From: Ananas comosus
Lineage: Eukaryota; Streptophyta; Magnoliopsida; Poales; Bromeliaceae
NCBI RefSeq assembly: GCF_001540865.1
Contig: NC_033632.1
Span: 7,798,737-7,862,736, forward strand
DNA length: 64,000 bases
Direction: 5' to 3'
Under the pieces are notes generated by a model, which was given only the letters and a program-made list of their open reading frames with translations, made no database searches and had not been told where the DNA came from. The stretch's first letter is position 1, and each line of letters starts with the position of its first letter. The position numbers and the translations under genes are program-made. Below are positions 22,060 through 34,822 of this stretch, in pieces.

Positions 22060-23755
22060 TTATATCAATCCGACACGTTCAACCGACACCTGCGTATACC
22101 ATGGCGCGACCAAAACATCAGTTCCACAATCGGCTTACCGAACTAAACTGAACAATAACCGGCTCTCTATAGAGAGTCACCACAACACACACACTGTCCC
22201 AAAATGCACCACTTTGCACACCAAGTGCTCGACGACCGCTGAATTAAAACCACAACAAAGCCTAAGAGGGCCGTTACAATAATCCGAATGCCACTTTTGT
22301 GTCGAACCACACACGCACTATATAATTGGCCCTACGATGCTCACAACATCGTCACATCACCACTTGGTGACATAAAGTCACCCACAATGTGCCACGACAC
22401 AAACGGAACATCGGCCATTTTGCCGAATCCTGAATACGTCGAAATCCACATAACTAACCGTGATGTCACTACACCGATGTCACTACACGTCACAAAGTGT
22501 CACGAGTAGCACCAAAAACCTCAAAATCACACCCGTTGTCCCTAAACACCACATTTTAGGTTTTAGGGGTAACCGCACATAGGCATGCATCAGCGGGAAC
22601 CATAACTCCAAAGATTGACTCAAAAATGTGTTCCGCGATACCTATTTCGGTATTCGAATCACCCACAAGGCACTCGCTGCCACGAGGGGCATAAAACACG
22701 AGGCTATTCCAGCCAACAAGGCTCAACAAACATCCTGGATAGTAACAACATCAATTTCGTGAAAACAAAACCGAAAATCGAACTATCGACCCACAATCAA
22801 CTCGATTCCCTACCAAAACAACCATGGGAGGTTTCTCATACCTTGGAAAATAAGTCCGAACCTCCAAATTGCACAACACTGCTGCTCAACACTATCCACG
22901 ACGCACAAAGTGCCGAAATGTCCAAGTCGCCCCAACATTATATGTATACAACATCTATAATAGAAGAAAGTGGGGTTTCGGTGTAATTTACCAAGTTTGC
23001 GCAATCCGAAAGTGAACCAACAATGCTTTGGGTTTGAAGACATGCCTTTGGCAACAATGGACCAGTGTCTAAGTCACCCCAACGATTGTCGTCCGTCGGA
23101 GAGCAAGAAATAGGACGTGCATAGCCGATTTTGAGTATGCGATGGGTTTGCGATTCCACCGGTCGCTCAATTCACACCAGCGAACCGAGCACCGCGTAGA
23201 GGATTTCCTAATGATCGCCGTGCTCCAAAGAAACCCGAGTTTCGATCAACGGATTGACCGCAAAAGCCAAAATAATGAATCGTCAATTTACCAAACACCT
23301 TGGCAGGCAAGAAAGAAGACATCTATTTGGAGCACTGTAACCTGAAACACAGGGAAGCACGGACTAGTACTTATGCCCAGAAGTGTCGTTCTCACCAGTG
23401 GATGGTTGCCGGAGGCGCCTGATGGCCGAAATAGTGCCCTCGATCACTACCAAGTTGACAAAAGTAGAAACAATTCAACCGCAACAAAGAAAGATTGCAA
23501 GGCCACTATAGGAATTGAGGAAGGTCGGCCCAAAGGAGGGGGGGTCGGGAGCACGCTTGCCACTGGCGGAGCAAGCTAGGCTTCAACACAGGACCACCAC
23601 CAACACAGGAACTGCAATGACCAGTGAGTTGTAGATAATTATCGAGGTAGTCAAGGGAGATGGAAGGGACCCCTTGCCGGCGGGGGACAAAATCCAGCGG
23701 ACGGCGACAGCCCTCGGGGCTACGGAGGCTGCAGATGGAGCAATGGCCTAGGTCG
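22060..23755. repeat. Old LTR-like sequence E, middle part
   Basis: Non-coding, moderately GC-rich, becoming G-rich toward 23750. No domain in any frame. It ends in GGTCG, the target duplication of copia B, and continues at 48225. Confidence 0.45.
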
Positions 23756-24977
23756 TGTGTGATATGGATCCCAATGATCTAAAAGGTAAATAACACCTAG
23801 AGGGGGGAGAATAGGTGTAAACGGCAAAACCAAAATTCTCGATGCAAATTCAAACTAAATGCGAAAAATTAAAATCAACACACCGAGATTTTACATGGAA
23901 AAACTCCAACTCGGAGTAAAAAACCCACGGGACCAATCACACGAAACAATCCACTATTAAAAATTGAGTACAAGTGATTTACCAAAATACACGACCTAAT
24001 TTACCGAAACCTCGTTGTAGATCGTCTTCGCCGGTCCTCGATCGATCGAAGTCCTTCAACCGATCACGCCACAAATCCTCGCAGCAACAACGCCTCGTCT
24101 CCACGATGCGTCCACCGAATTCACGGCTTCACGCGAAATCCACGCGCACACGCTCCATCCGAAGCTCGTAGAGATTAATGATTTGTGGTGATTCAAAAAC
24201 TTAGAAAGATCATATGAAACGAGGAGAAACCTTCTAATTCATCACCGAGTCGATTCCCAAAAAACCATAAGATTTAGAACCAAAGAATCGAATCGGCGAT
24301 CAAGAATGAAAAACTTGTTTTTCAAAACATAGATCGAAACTCACAAAAACAAGTTTTAGGATTTCTAAAACGTTTTCTTTCTAAGCTCCTTTCATATGAT
24401 ACTCCTCATAACATATTTATAGGTTTAGAAGACTTCTAGATACATTAGGATTTCAAAAACATGGTTTTAAAAACAAACGACGGTCTCAGGGTCCGGTCCT
24501 CCCGGAGGGTCCGGTCCTCCAAGGTTTGGTCCTCGAAGCTAGGGACCGGTCCCTCTGCGTATTAAAAAAAAACAAGCTACGGGTTCCAATCCATCGCTCC
24601 AGGGTCTAGTCCCTCACAGCGAAACTTAAATTTCAATGTACGGGGTCCGGTCCCTCTGCCCACGGACCGGTCCCTCGCAGTCATCCAGCTGAGAAGACCT
24701 ACGGGGTCCGGTCCCTCTGTCCAGGGACCGGTCCCTGAACCTTGAAAGGCTCAGTTTTGTCCAGATATTACATTTTAAAACCATCCTAAGTCTTCCAAAC
24801 ACATTTATGAACAAAAAATCTCACCACAAATTATTAACAGTCATACCTGAGATTCCGAGCATCACAAACGAGTCTTTTGATCTTGAATTACTAAATCGTC
24901 TCTTCAATCTTTGTCTTTAACTCTTCAAGACTCCATTCAACTTCACAAAATTCGCCAACTTAGAAAAATCCTTAACA
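23756..24977 (-). repeat. 3' LTR of copia B
   Basis: In sense TGTTAAGGATTTTTCTAAG...GATCCATATCACACA. Contains variants of GGGACCGGTCCC at 24481-24735, a TATAAATA sequence at about 24415 (sense downstream of the array) and CACCTAGAGGGGGG near the sense 3' end (about 23793). Confidence 0.92.
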
Positions 24978-24989
24978 ATCTCCCCTTTT
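24978..24989 (-). other. Polypurine tract of copia B
   Basis: In sense AAAAGGGGAGAT directly before the LTR start TGTTAAGG. Confidence 0.85.
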
Positions 24990-25586
24990 GGCGATTTCGC
25001 GACAAAACTCACTACAATGCCCATACAAATCTCAAAAACAAAGAAATAGAAGATTATCGCAATCACCTAACGACAATCTCCTGCATGATCGATCCAACAA
25101 AATAAAAATTATATTTTTCACATCCTAACACAAACTCTATGACTTAGACATAACATGGAGTCTTGATGTCTTGAAAGTTCCTGCAAAAACATTCTCCAAA
25201 ATACACAGTCAAAATTCAATCACTTTCATAGTCTAAGCCATTCACAAGCTAAGCAAGATCTAAACAAAAACTAAGTCAAGTTCTACAAAAACTAAGTCAA
25301 ATTCTAAACAAAAACTAAGTCAAAGTCAAGCATCATCAAGCATCAAAGTCAAGCATCATCTCCTCCTTTTTGTCAGAAAACGCCAAAACGACAAAAGGAG
25401 GTAAACCCAAAGCATTCAATCCGAATCTGCACCCGAAGGAGGTATATCGGCACTGCAACACCCCATATTGTCAAATATAGCTTTCATAAGCCTGGAGAAT
25501 TTGCCGAGCTTCCTTGTAATTCGAGCTTGCTCAGTTGTAATGCATTGCAATTCAATGGAAATCCGCTCTTGCTCAATGGAGAGTCT
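24990..25586 (-). other. 3' untranslated region of copia B with internal purine hairpin
   Basis: Contains imperfect tandem ACAAAAACTAAGTCAA units (about 25265-25325) and an inverted repeat CCTCCTTTTTGTC (25362-25374) / GACAAAAGGAGG (25390-25401). Its sense version GACAAAAAGGAGG resembles a second polypurine tract. Confidence 0.55.
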
Positions 25587-26908
25587 CTACTGCTCACGAT
25601 AAACCGAGGAAACCGACATATCCTCAGAAACATCCTCAGAAGGCTGTGAAGGGCCTGGAGCAGCAGGAAGTGGAGTGGAGCACTGCTGTGCAGAACTACG
25701 TGGAGGAGAACACCGCGTAGGAGAGCGGAGCTGAACTAAAGACTTGATGAAAGTAGTCTCACTTATCATGCCAAGACTATGCTCATATGAAACATATCGA
25801 GTATCCACCCCATGACTCCACAGAATGCGCAAAATGATCATCGGATATGGCAAACGCTCATTCTGACTAGAAGTCTTAATATCCTTCGCCATCCTAAGCC
25901 AAATCAGGAAGGGAACATTGAGATTAATCCCTCGGGCACGTACCACATCCGAGTGTCCGAGCAGATACATATATAAAAGTTGCTCCCATCTAACCACCTT
26001 CGTATTCATTAAAGGCAAGATGTTGTAACAGACAACAAAATTTAGAAATCTGTACTCCACTTTCAACTCCTTGGACATAACAGAAACACCAGTGGAGACC
26101 GTGTCGGGCACACAAACACCATTCACGATTCGGCGCCAGTCCTGAGTTGAATCAAAACCAGCATGCAAGTAATCCACACCGTCAGTCCTAGCCTCCATGT
26201 TAAGAACAGAAGCCACAACATCTGGCGTAATATTCAAAGCCACACCACGGACAGACGTCTTGAAAGCATACGGGCCACCTTCAGAATCTTCCAAATAGCC
26301 CGCCCGCATGTAGAATTCCTGTATCAACTCTAAACAATAACCGGTCTGTTCGGAAATATTGCATATCTCATAAAGATCGCCGTTGTTAAAAAGAGCTTCA
26401 AAAGCGGGCACGTGTTCAACCAAGTTTTGAACGCCAATAGCATGCTCACCAACACACTGTTTTGATGAATACATGGCATGCCGTTTCGGATCAACTGATG
26501 CTTCTTGTGGAATACTTCGGCGTGGAGGGTCGGAAGCCGGTTCATGAATCTCAACTCCACCAGTTTTTTCTTACCACGGGTCGAAGGCAATTTCCCCTTT
26601 CCCTTCCCTTGACCCGCGGGCTCTTTTGCTTTCTCCTTTCCCTTTTTCTTGGAGAGAACTTCAGGAGCCAGAGCTTCCCAGTCAGTCGACTCAGTCTCTG
26701 ACTCCTCCCTGGGGGCATACTCATTGCCCACATCCTCAGCTGGTTGCTGAGCAGAGGAACGACGGCGCTTACCACCACCACCACCACCAACCATTAAGAA
26801 CAAAAGAACCAGAAGCAGAGAAGACATCTTGAAAGAAACCCCTATTTTAGAACAATTTTTGAAACAAATTGAACATATGAATATCACTCTTTCATAAATT
26901 TTCCTCAA
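25587..26908 (-). pseudogene. Extra ORF of copia B in the env position (frameshifted)
   Basis: Two overlapping frames (26908-26330 and 26474-25587) form one ORF broken by a frameshift near 26460. From the internal ATG at about 26827 it begins MSSLLLVLLFLMV, then a Gly run, KRRR, and an acidic/Lys-rich tract (KKKGKEKAKE). The C-terminal domain has VPAFEALF, LIQEFYMR, ITPDVVASVLNM, SKELKVEYRF, VRWEQLLYMYLLGH and INLNVPFLIWLRM, followed by a Ser/Pro-rich tail. It shares this whole plan with the ORF at 38119-39006. The domain resembles, from memory, the 'putative plant transposon protein' family; biochemical role unknown. Its place between RNase H and the 3' LTR is where SIRE elements carry their env-like ORF. 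Confidence 0.75.
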
Positions 26909-27409
26909 ATTTCAGAAAAATATCTAGAGAATCCTAGGGCCACACATAGCGATGAATGAGCACATTCCAACACAAAACAATACGAAACAATGCAAAATAT
27001 CAGTAAAAAATCCATCATTTCAAAAAAAAATAGCATGATGTTTTTGATGTGTCGAGATGGAACAGATCCGAGCAAATAAATGGATAAAATCATGGAAAAT
27101 GACAATATGACATGCTCTTACAAGTATAGATCGAGGATAGAAACAAAAACACGAGATTCAAGCACGATTTATAGATCAAACACCAAAAATCATAAAACTA
27201 GCCACATATTCGGAATATTTGCAAGGAAATAAGAAAGATTTGAAAATCTTACTGAAAATGAGTGGTAAACCGAGGAGAATCGAGGCAAAATCACTCTGGA
27301 ACCCTAAGGAGCTCGTGAGAGAAATTTTAGGTAAAGTGAAGAACAAAGAACAGAGAACGAAAGGGTTTTCATATATGACATCAGGCGGAGGGTCTGATCC
27401 TTCCAGCAA

Positions 27410-27421
27410 GGGACCGGTCCC
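27410..27421. promoter_or_regulatory. ACCGGT palindrome upstream of extra ORF
   Basis: GGGACCGGTCCC, the same arm type as in copia B LTRs, about 500-590 bp upstream of the ORF start. Confidence 0.55.
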
Positions 27422-27909
27422 CGTAGCGTTTAAATCATTTTTTTTTATTTATCTCAAAAATGCCCAACATCAGTATCAATATGTGTGAATTCCCAATAAC
27501 TTTTAAACTAAAATTTCAATAATACGTTAAACAAAGTCTAGTTCAGACAACATTCAAAAATGTCATAAATTGATTGAATGACAAACCAAGTAAAGCCTAG
27601 ATGGATATAATGTTGAATCTAACACATCAAACAAGATCCAAAAACTAATTGTATCTTTCCATCATCACACCCGCTAAAATAATGAACAAAGAGATCCCAA
27701 AAATGTGAAATCAAAATAATATAATCAAATTGAGTTATGCACAATATTTGAATAAGGAAGTTCTTGTAATAATCAACCTTATATCACCTAGGAGATATAT
27801 GAGATATATAACTTGAATTTTATCATCTCCAAACCATCTCGTGACCTGGTCAAATTTTTCAGTCATTCAATTTCAATTTTTTTTTTTAAATTTTAAGAGA
27901 GGATTATCA

Positions 27910-28022
27910 AAAACATGTGGTAGCTGTACACACTGTCCGGACGACCAGGGTGGTAGCTCTTTCCTACATGTGGTGGTAGTTTTCACACTCCCTGAAGGGA
28001 TGTAACTCTTTCCACATTTTGT
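27910..28022 (-). promoter_or_regulatory. Conserved non-coding block in the SIRE spacer
   Basis: In sense it contains GGAAAGAGTTACAT, CTACCACCACATGTAGG, AAAGAGCTACCACC and AGCTACCACATG. It is nearly the same as 39938-40052 in copia A although the surrounding spacers differ. Confidence 0.65.
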
Positions 28023-28417
28023 AATTTTTAATATCAAATATCAGAAAGACTCTCCCTAAATTTGTGCAACCCCCAAGTCGAACATAATATTGAGAATTCA
28101 AGAAATAGGGAAAATATTATTCACATCGTAGCAAATAATCAAATAAATCAGAAACAATATTTAAAGTTCGATGCATGAGGTGTTTAATTTAACAGAATAT
28201 ACCAAAAAAGAATTTAAATAGTTTAGGCGTTTAATAGAAATGACATATAAGAATAGAATTGAAACTGACTAAGTAAAACACATCATGAATCAATCAAAGT
28301 CATTTCATGGGATTCACAAAGAGAGCGAAATACAATCATGAAAAAAAAATAAATTTGAAAAATGCAAAGACGCAAAATATTTGTGCATGTACCATGGCCC
28401 ATAGAATATAGCTAGAT

Positions 28418-28531
28418 AGAAGGATTCATACCAATAGCCTTTCGCAAATGTAGAAAACGTTTTTGATCTAAAGGCTCTGTTAAAATGTCAGCAAGTTGAT
28501 CATCAGTAGAAATATATTCAAGTTGAAGAAC
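28418..28531 (-). pseudogene. Copia B RNase H, C-terminal end
   Basis: In sense reads LQLEYISTDDQLADILTE then PLDQKRFLHLRKAIGM, the last segment of Ty1-type RNase H. It is separated from the rest (33501 onward) by a solo LTR whose target duplication AGAAC lies at 28527-28531 and 33496-33500. Confidence 0.88.
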
Positions 28532-28630
28532 TGTCACGCACTGAGGTCCCTTTTTAGTTTAAAAACACAGCAGAAGTGTTAAATTTTTTTTTTTTTGTAA
28601 CCTGACCTCGAGGGTATGCCAGATTCGCCA

Positions 28631-28732
28631 CAAATATAAAAAATCTACTATTCACACGGACAGAGTCTCCCCTATATTTGCACAAATATAAAAAATCTAC
28701 TATTCACACGGACAGAGTCTCCCTTATATTTG
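28631..28732 (-). repeat. Tandemly duplicated U5-type stem-loop
   Basis: Arms CAAATATA and TATATTTG occur twice (28631-28680 and 28683-28732) in a 52-bp tandem duplication, each with CGGACAGAGTCTCCC between. Confidence 0.75.
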
Positions 28733-29249
28733 CACGGCGTCGCACAAGTACAAGATGCATACACAGTATACAACTACCAGAACTGAATATACAACATCCA
28801 TACAATCATATATTCATACACCATTCACCACAGGTTCATATACAGAGTATAATTATAAAATCACAACTATTAGTTAAAACGTTTCCTATCTGGAAACTGG
28901 TTTTGAAATACTAAGTTATAAAAACCATAAGAAAAACCTTTTAAAACTATTTCCCACATGAAAATCCTTTTTTTTTAAAACACGCTACCACAAGGGGTAG
29001 AAAACCATTTTCATTTCATAGAAATCCACAAATCTTTATTACCTTCAGAAAACTAACTGAAATCTTAAATATTCAAACAAAAATGAAATACTGAATCATA
29101 TTAGCTGTCTAAGTTATATCAACAGAAATAAGAGGGTAGCAACTAAACTAAACAAATCGGGTCGGAAGCTCTATCGACCGCTACGAACGTGTCTCACATC
29201 ACGTCTCAATCCTCACTGCCCGCAATACCTGAAAAATAGTCGGGGAGGT

Positions 29250-29287
29250 GAGAACATCTAAATATGTCTCCCCTCCCAGTGGGTACC
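29250..29287 (-). promoter_or_regulatory. Conserved LTR stem-loop with CAGTGGGTAC flank
   Basis: Arms GAGAACAT and ATGTCTC with one bulged base, followed by CAGTGGGTAC. Confidence 0.55.
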
Positions 29288-30760
29288 GCAAGCCAACAAA
29301 GGCGAGGAGTACTCACGGGATCAGGAAGAGATAAACAAGATCATGAACAGATATAATAAATACAGTAGCTGAAAACTGAAAGGAAGTAGAACAATAACCT
29401 AATACACAACTACCGCTACTGTAACGAAGAATTGTATACATACATGGATATCAGAGCTATAGTAGCAAGACAAGTGTAAAGAAAGAACTGTAAGTATACA
29501 TGCAACAACCGCTACTATAGTCATATGCATCAACTGGACGAGTAGTCCAAAATATACCTAATCTAAACCGTCGTGTCGGTCTAAGGACCTCAGGCAAAAG
29601 CCACTACCTGCTCACACCTGGCATGTAACCCTAGCGCAAAAAGAACACCGCTGAGCTCACGGGTTGGATGTACGACCACTTTTTCTGAAAAGAACACCTT
29701 TCTGCGGGGGATCAACCTGTTGGTGTACGTGAAATACACTCGAGCTGTGGCGATCAATGCGGATATGATCAAGAGCCAACCCTCGGCAACTAGCCGACAA
29801 TCACCGCCCCACGGGCAAACCGACCGATAGGTCATCAAACTGTATGGAAGCACAAGAACCGACCACTCAGGACAACTAGGATGGAACAACTCAACATCCT
29901 CCCAAAAGTATGCAAGTACTGATCAATAGGTCAACTAAAGTATATACTCAAGAACTGACCAACAAGTCACCAGAGTGTATAATCCAGAACTACGGTCAGC
30001 CACTAGCCGACAATCCTAACCCTCAGGTTACACTGACCTCAAAGGTCATCAAAGGTCATCAAACAATGAAAGTCACGAACTGACTGACTAGGTCGCAAAC
30101 ATATCAAATAGTGGATCTGAGTAAACTTTAATCCTCCGTCGGCAACTAACCGACAATCCTACCCCTCAGGATATACCGACCTCAACGGTCATCGAACAAC
30201 AGAAATCAAGGAACCAACCGAATAGGTCATAGTACTAGATACCAGAACCAACCAACTAGGTCCACAATTACCAAGTATAGATAAAGCTACTCTACTCCTA
30301 CTCATGATACTAAGCATGCAAACAACGAGTAGAGTATAATAGGATAACAAGGGTGCAAGGCTCAATATATGCACTACGCAATAACAATAACAAAAGAGTA
30401 AGGGTAAGAGGATATCACCGAGCGTACACCACTGTACCGACTTCGGATCGTAGTAGCCACCTGTAAGAATGTCGCGCCTATCTCCTGACTGCGAAAGGAC
30501 GTCAACCGGACCTAAGAAGGCTCCACCGGGTTAGTATCTAACCCACAACTAATAGCCACTGAATCCACAACCCCACAAACAAACCCACGGAGATCGGTTT
30601 CCCAAAACCGACTACTGTAACTCGTCGGAAGTTTCAAAAATCGCACCGGGACTCTGCCGGGACCCACTAACTGTCCCGGAACTCACCAACTCATGATATG
30701 AGTTGCCCGCTGCCACTAAACACTATTATCCAAGGAACTTGGCAGCAAACACAAGGCCTC

Positions 30761-31148
30761 TGTCACGCCCCGGGACCGGCGGAGGCCCTCCCGGTAGCGT
30801 GCCCAGACCCGCCATATGTCTACACATATAAGGCGTCTACGATAAAAGCGGAAGTAAAAGCAAGAGATAGAACAAATATAAGAAATGAAATAACTAGCAA
30901 CTAGTGATATCAGAGCAAGTAAAGTTCTATCATCTACACCAAAGTAAAGAAATAAAGCTAGTCAAACAAAGNTCTCTCCTTCCAGGGACCGGTCCCCGAG
31001 AGTAAAAACTCTCAGGACTTGTCCAAAGTTCCAGATTTCGAACTTTTCGGGTCGGGGAACATTTTACAACCCTCCACCAAGTGTGGAAAAGCTCGAAATA
31101 CAACCAAACACTCGAACCTCGCAATTTGCAAAGGTCCAGTGTGTTACA
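30761..31148 (-). mobile_element. Solo LTR, gapped (N at 30972)
   Basis: TGTCACGCCCCGGGACC...CAGTGTGTTACA with perfect target duplication GCCTC (30756-30760 and 31149-31153). Its sister at 59277-61735 is 2459 bp, so about 2 kb is missing at the N. Contains GGGACCGGTCCCC at 30985-30997 and a small stem ATATGT/ACATAT at 30814-30829. Confidence 0.9.
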
Positions 31149-33500
31149 GCCTCGCATCGAAGCGATTATCATCGACTAATCGTTCAAATCTTGGTTCCCT
31201 GAAGTGTCGATTTCGACACCGGAACCCACCGTCACTCACCCGTCGCTTTCGAACCCCCGAAACAACGCAGGTGACCAGCCAACAAGGCTCAACGACGCAA
31301 CAATTGCTCATGAGGCACCGTCGGAAGAATTTCGAACTAAAACTGCGTTTCGTCGGCGGATTTCGCCGAAAAACGCGTCAGAAATCAATATTTGATTTCC
31401 AGAAGGGCTTGGGGCCTTGGACAATCAGTCCAGAGGTTACCCACTACCCACACATGCTGCCAACAGTAGCCGCGACAAACAAAATTGCATAAAAGCCCTC
31501 CCGATAGCATGAAATCACTTTATTTCATGCTATTTTCGGGCTTTTATGGCACGACCGTGCAATCTGATAACCTTTCTGCTCCGCCGAGACACCCACTGAC
31601 AGGTCTCGGCGTGCCGGAGGCCATGCTCACCTTTCGGAGCACTGCAGTCCCTGTGGCATGCGCACAAGCGACACGAACATTAGTGAAACAGCGCGCACAG
31701 CGCCTAAGTCACGTCTAACTCGCTAACCACGGCATCTCTGACCCTGTCGGAGGTGAGCATGATGTTCAGCACGAATCTAAGATCATCGTGGTCACTTCAC
31801 GGGGTGTCGAAGTGTCCTCGGATCACCGAAAAGGTGACCGAAACTCTAAACTACAGTGCTGTCAATCTAAAAACAACTTACCCGAGCAGTGGGAGCTAGG
31901 GTTGGTCGTCGGCAGCCGGACGGCGTGCGCCTCGGCTGGGGAAGGGTGCGGACGGTCGAAAGGGTCCGAGGCAGGTGTTGGCTGGCGGCGGGAGGCGGCC
32001 GGTGGCCCGACGGAGGAGATCAAGCCGCGTCTTGTTGTCGGGTTCTAGGGGTTAGCAACGGCAAGGCGGCAGCCGGAGGAGCTCGAGGTGACGGCGATCC
32101 GTCGCCGGAGGCCGAGGGTAAGGTGATGCGCCCAACGGTGGGCGGCGGCGGCACATGGAGACGCTGTGGGCTCAAGCTCGGCCCGCACGTGTCCTAGACG
32201 GCCGCAGGGAGCTCGGGCGGCGGCCGGCGGCATGCGAGGATGGCGGGGATGCTCGCAGGAGGTCGCCGGAGGTCACCGGAGGACGGCACGACCGAGGGGG
32301 AGCGGCGACGGCACGCGAAGGCAGAGATCACCCAGGCTCAACCTGGTTGACCGCGGGTAGCCACACGGATCTTGGGCGGCGCCGGCGGCGCACCGGGATA
32401 GCCGGGGACGCATGCCGGAGGTCGCTGGAGGCCGGAGGAAGTTGGGGCGGCCGATCTAGGGCTGCCTTACCAAGCGGGCCCCGAGCTCAAGTTAGCTCAG
32501 CCTAAGCTGACCCAGGCTAGCCGCAGCTTGCACAGAGGGCTCCGGCGGCGCGCGGGGACGGCGGGGGCCGACGGGGACGGCGCCGGAGATGGGCCTCGGC
32601 TAGAGGATGAAGGCTCCACGGTTTAGGGTGACATCCAGAGGCCGACAGCCACAGAGGTGGGAACAAATAGAAAGAGGAGTTAAGAGGGAGGTTCTTCCGA
32701 CGATCGGAGCAGCTTACCGGCAAGGGAAGGGAAGGGCTGAGGTCAGTTAGGTTTAGCTGGGGGGTGATGGGTCGGCTAGGGCTAGGGTTTGTGCATGAAA
32801 ACCCTAGCTACCCATATATATATATACTATGGACAATTTGCAGAAAACCGCTCCCAAAGATAAATATTTATGGTCTAGCCCGTAACAGCACGTGCACTTT
32901 GCACGCCCGCACCTCGACGTTTGAAATCGCACCAAACGGTACATAAATTATTGGACCTTTCGCAAAATTTTTATTTTTGCCAATTCGACCCCTCAGCGAA
33001 TATCTCACGATTCCCAAAGTTTCGTCCGTCGGATTTTTGAACGGATTGCACCAACGCGTTCAGCACGACTGGAGCATCGAATCTAGCTTTTCGTTTCATC
33101 CAATTTGGTCGCCAATTCGCGACGAAACCAATCCTCTTTGTTTCCACCACTAATACATATATATGTAAAACCAATCAAACCCCTTTTTCTCGTAAACCGT
33201 GCATCAGAACCCAAATCCATCAGCGCCATTGGGTCCAGGATAGTCGAACTGTCGAAAACGAGCTATTGGACCACTATAATCGGAGTCCAATACGCACCAG
33301 AAGCCATCTCCACTCGTTGGCTTCTCCGGAAAACCGGAGTTACGATTCACTTTAAGTCAATACAAAAGTTCCTGTAACTCCTCCATCCTAACTCGTTTTC
33401 TCCTGAAACTTGACGAGTGTTTATGTAATTAAATTACACAAAAAAACATCGTCAACACAGAGTTTATATGTACAACAAAAATCTCAGTCTTTACAAGAAC

Positions 33501-33836
33501 ATTAGATTCAACTAAATCTCTTAAAAAGTGGTATCGAAGTTCAATGTGTTTGTTCTAGAATGCAAAACAGGGCTTTTTGAAATATTAATGGCACTTGTGT
33601 TATCACAAAGAATTATAACGATGATGGAGGGGATCCGATAGTCACTCAATAAACTTTTCATCCACAATAATTGAGTTGAGCAACTACCGGACGCAATATA
33701 TTCAGCCTCAGCAGTGGAGAGGGCAATGCAATTCTGTTTCTTGCTATGCCATGCAACAAGACAATGGCCAAGATAGAAACAGGCTCCACTTGTACTTTTC
33801 CAGTCATCCATAGACCCGGCCCAATCCGCATCTGAG
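33501..33836 (-). pseudogene. Copia B RNase H, main part
   Basis: Carries DDWKSTSGACFYLG, VAWHSKKQNCIALSTAEAEY and LCDNTSAINISK, the Ty1 RNase H core. A frameshift near 33545 precedes KHIELRYHFLRDLVE. A stop (TGA) sits at about 33838 just before YSDADWAGS would begin. Confidence 0.9.
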
Positions 33837-34822
33837 TATCAAATCAAGTCTAGAGAAGTTCCCTTAGAATACCAGATACCATAAACGGTTGTACCTTTAA
33901 CGTACCGAATAATCCTTTTAACTGCTTTCAGATGAACTTCCTTCGGATTGGCTTGATAGCGAGCACAAATTCCTACACTAAAAGCTATATCCGGTCTACT
34001 CGCTGTTAAGTACAACAAACTCCCAATCATACTCCGATAGAGTTTTTCATCAACACTCTGTCCCTCAGCATTCAATCCAAGTCCTTTATTATTTGTACCC
34101 ATCGAAGTAACGTAATCTTTAGCACTGTCCAATCCAAATTTCTTTACCAACTCTTTTACATACTTGGATTGGCACAAGTGAATTCCATCTTTTGATTGTT
34201 TAACTTGAAATCCAAGAAAATAGGTAAGCTCCCCAATCATCGACATCTCAAATTCACTCGTCATCAATTTCGCAAAATCAGTGGCATCCTTATCTTTAGT
34301 TGCGCCAAAAACAATGTCATCAACGTAAATTTGTGCCACAAGAAAGTCATTTTTTGAATGTTTTACAAAAAGAGTTATATCCGCTCCCCCTCGGTTGTAG
34401 CCTTTTGCTAAAAAATATTTTGTTAAACGTTCTTACCATGCCCGCGGAGACTGTTTAAGTCCATAAAGTGCTTTTTTCAATCGAAAAACATGATCAGGAT
34501 ATTTTGAATCTATAAAACCTTTTGGTTGTTCCACATAAACTTCTTCTTTTAAAAATTCATTTAAAAATGCACCTTTAACGTCCATTTGAAAAAAAGTGAT
34601 TTTAAAATGACAGGCAATAGCGAACAAAATACGAATTGATTCAAGGCGAGCAACCGGAGCGAATGTTTTATCAAAATCAATACCCTCAACTTGTGAATAG
34701 CCCTGAGCAACAAGTCTAGCTTTGTTTCGAACAATAGTACCATCTTCATTTTTCTTATTTTTAATAATCCACTTGGTACCAATAACATGTTGCTCAGGAC
34801 GTGGCACTAATTCTCAGATATC
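33837..34822 (-). pseudogene. Copia B reverse transcriptase
   Basis: Two frames (34807-34433, 34339-33839). The first has [40 protein letters not shown], the first catalytic Asp in [12 protein letters not shown], and [14 protein letters not shown], then a TAA. The second has the catalytic YVDDIVFGAT, LTYFLGFQVKQ and YRSMIGSLLYLTASRPDI. The catalytic residues persist but the chain is broken by at least two stops. Confidence 0.92.

Larger units (their letters stand above)
26909..28417 (-). other. Spacer between pol and extra ORF of copia B
   Basis: Non-coding, AT-rich. Holds GGGACCGGTCCC at 27410-27421, followed in sense by a TATA-like CATATATGA (about 27378-27370), and the conserved block at 27910-28022. 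Confidence 0.7.
28532..33495 (-). mobile_element. Solo LTR, about 4.57 kb net
   Basis: TGTCACGCACTGAGG...CTCAGTCTTTACA with perfect target duplication AGAAC. Without the nested LTR (30761-31148) it is about 4.57 kb and has no primer site, polypurine tract or protein domain, so it is one LTR. Stem-loops are at 28631-28732 and 29250-29287. A GC-rich part at 31890-32700 gives open frames without domains. It is the same family as 56151-63167. Confidence 0.88.

Noticed and set aside
22615..22986. Small gene in the sequence between inserts
   Set aside because: No homology recognised, overlapping frames on the opposite strand, and the region is part of an old LTR-like sequence.
31788..32723. Overlapping open frames on both strands as genes
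   Set aside because: Same situation inside a solo LTR; Gly/Arg-rich frames without motifs.
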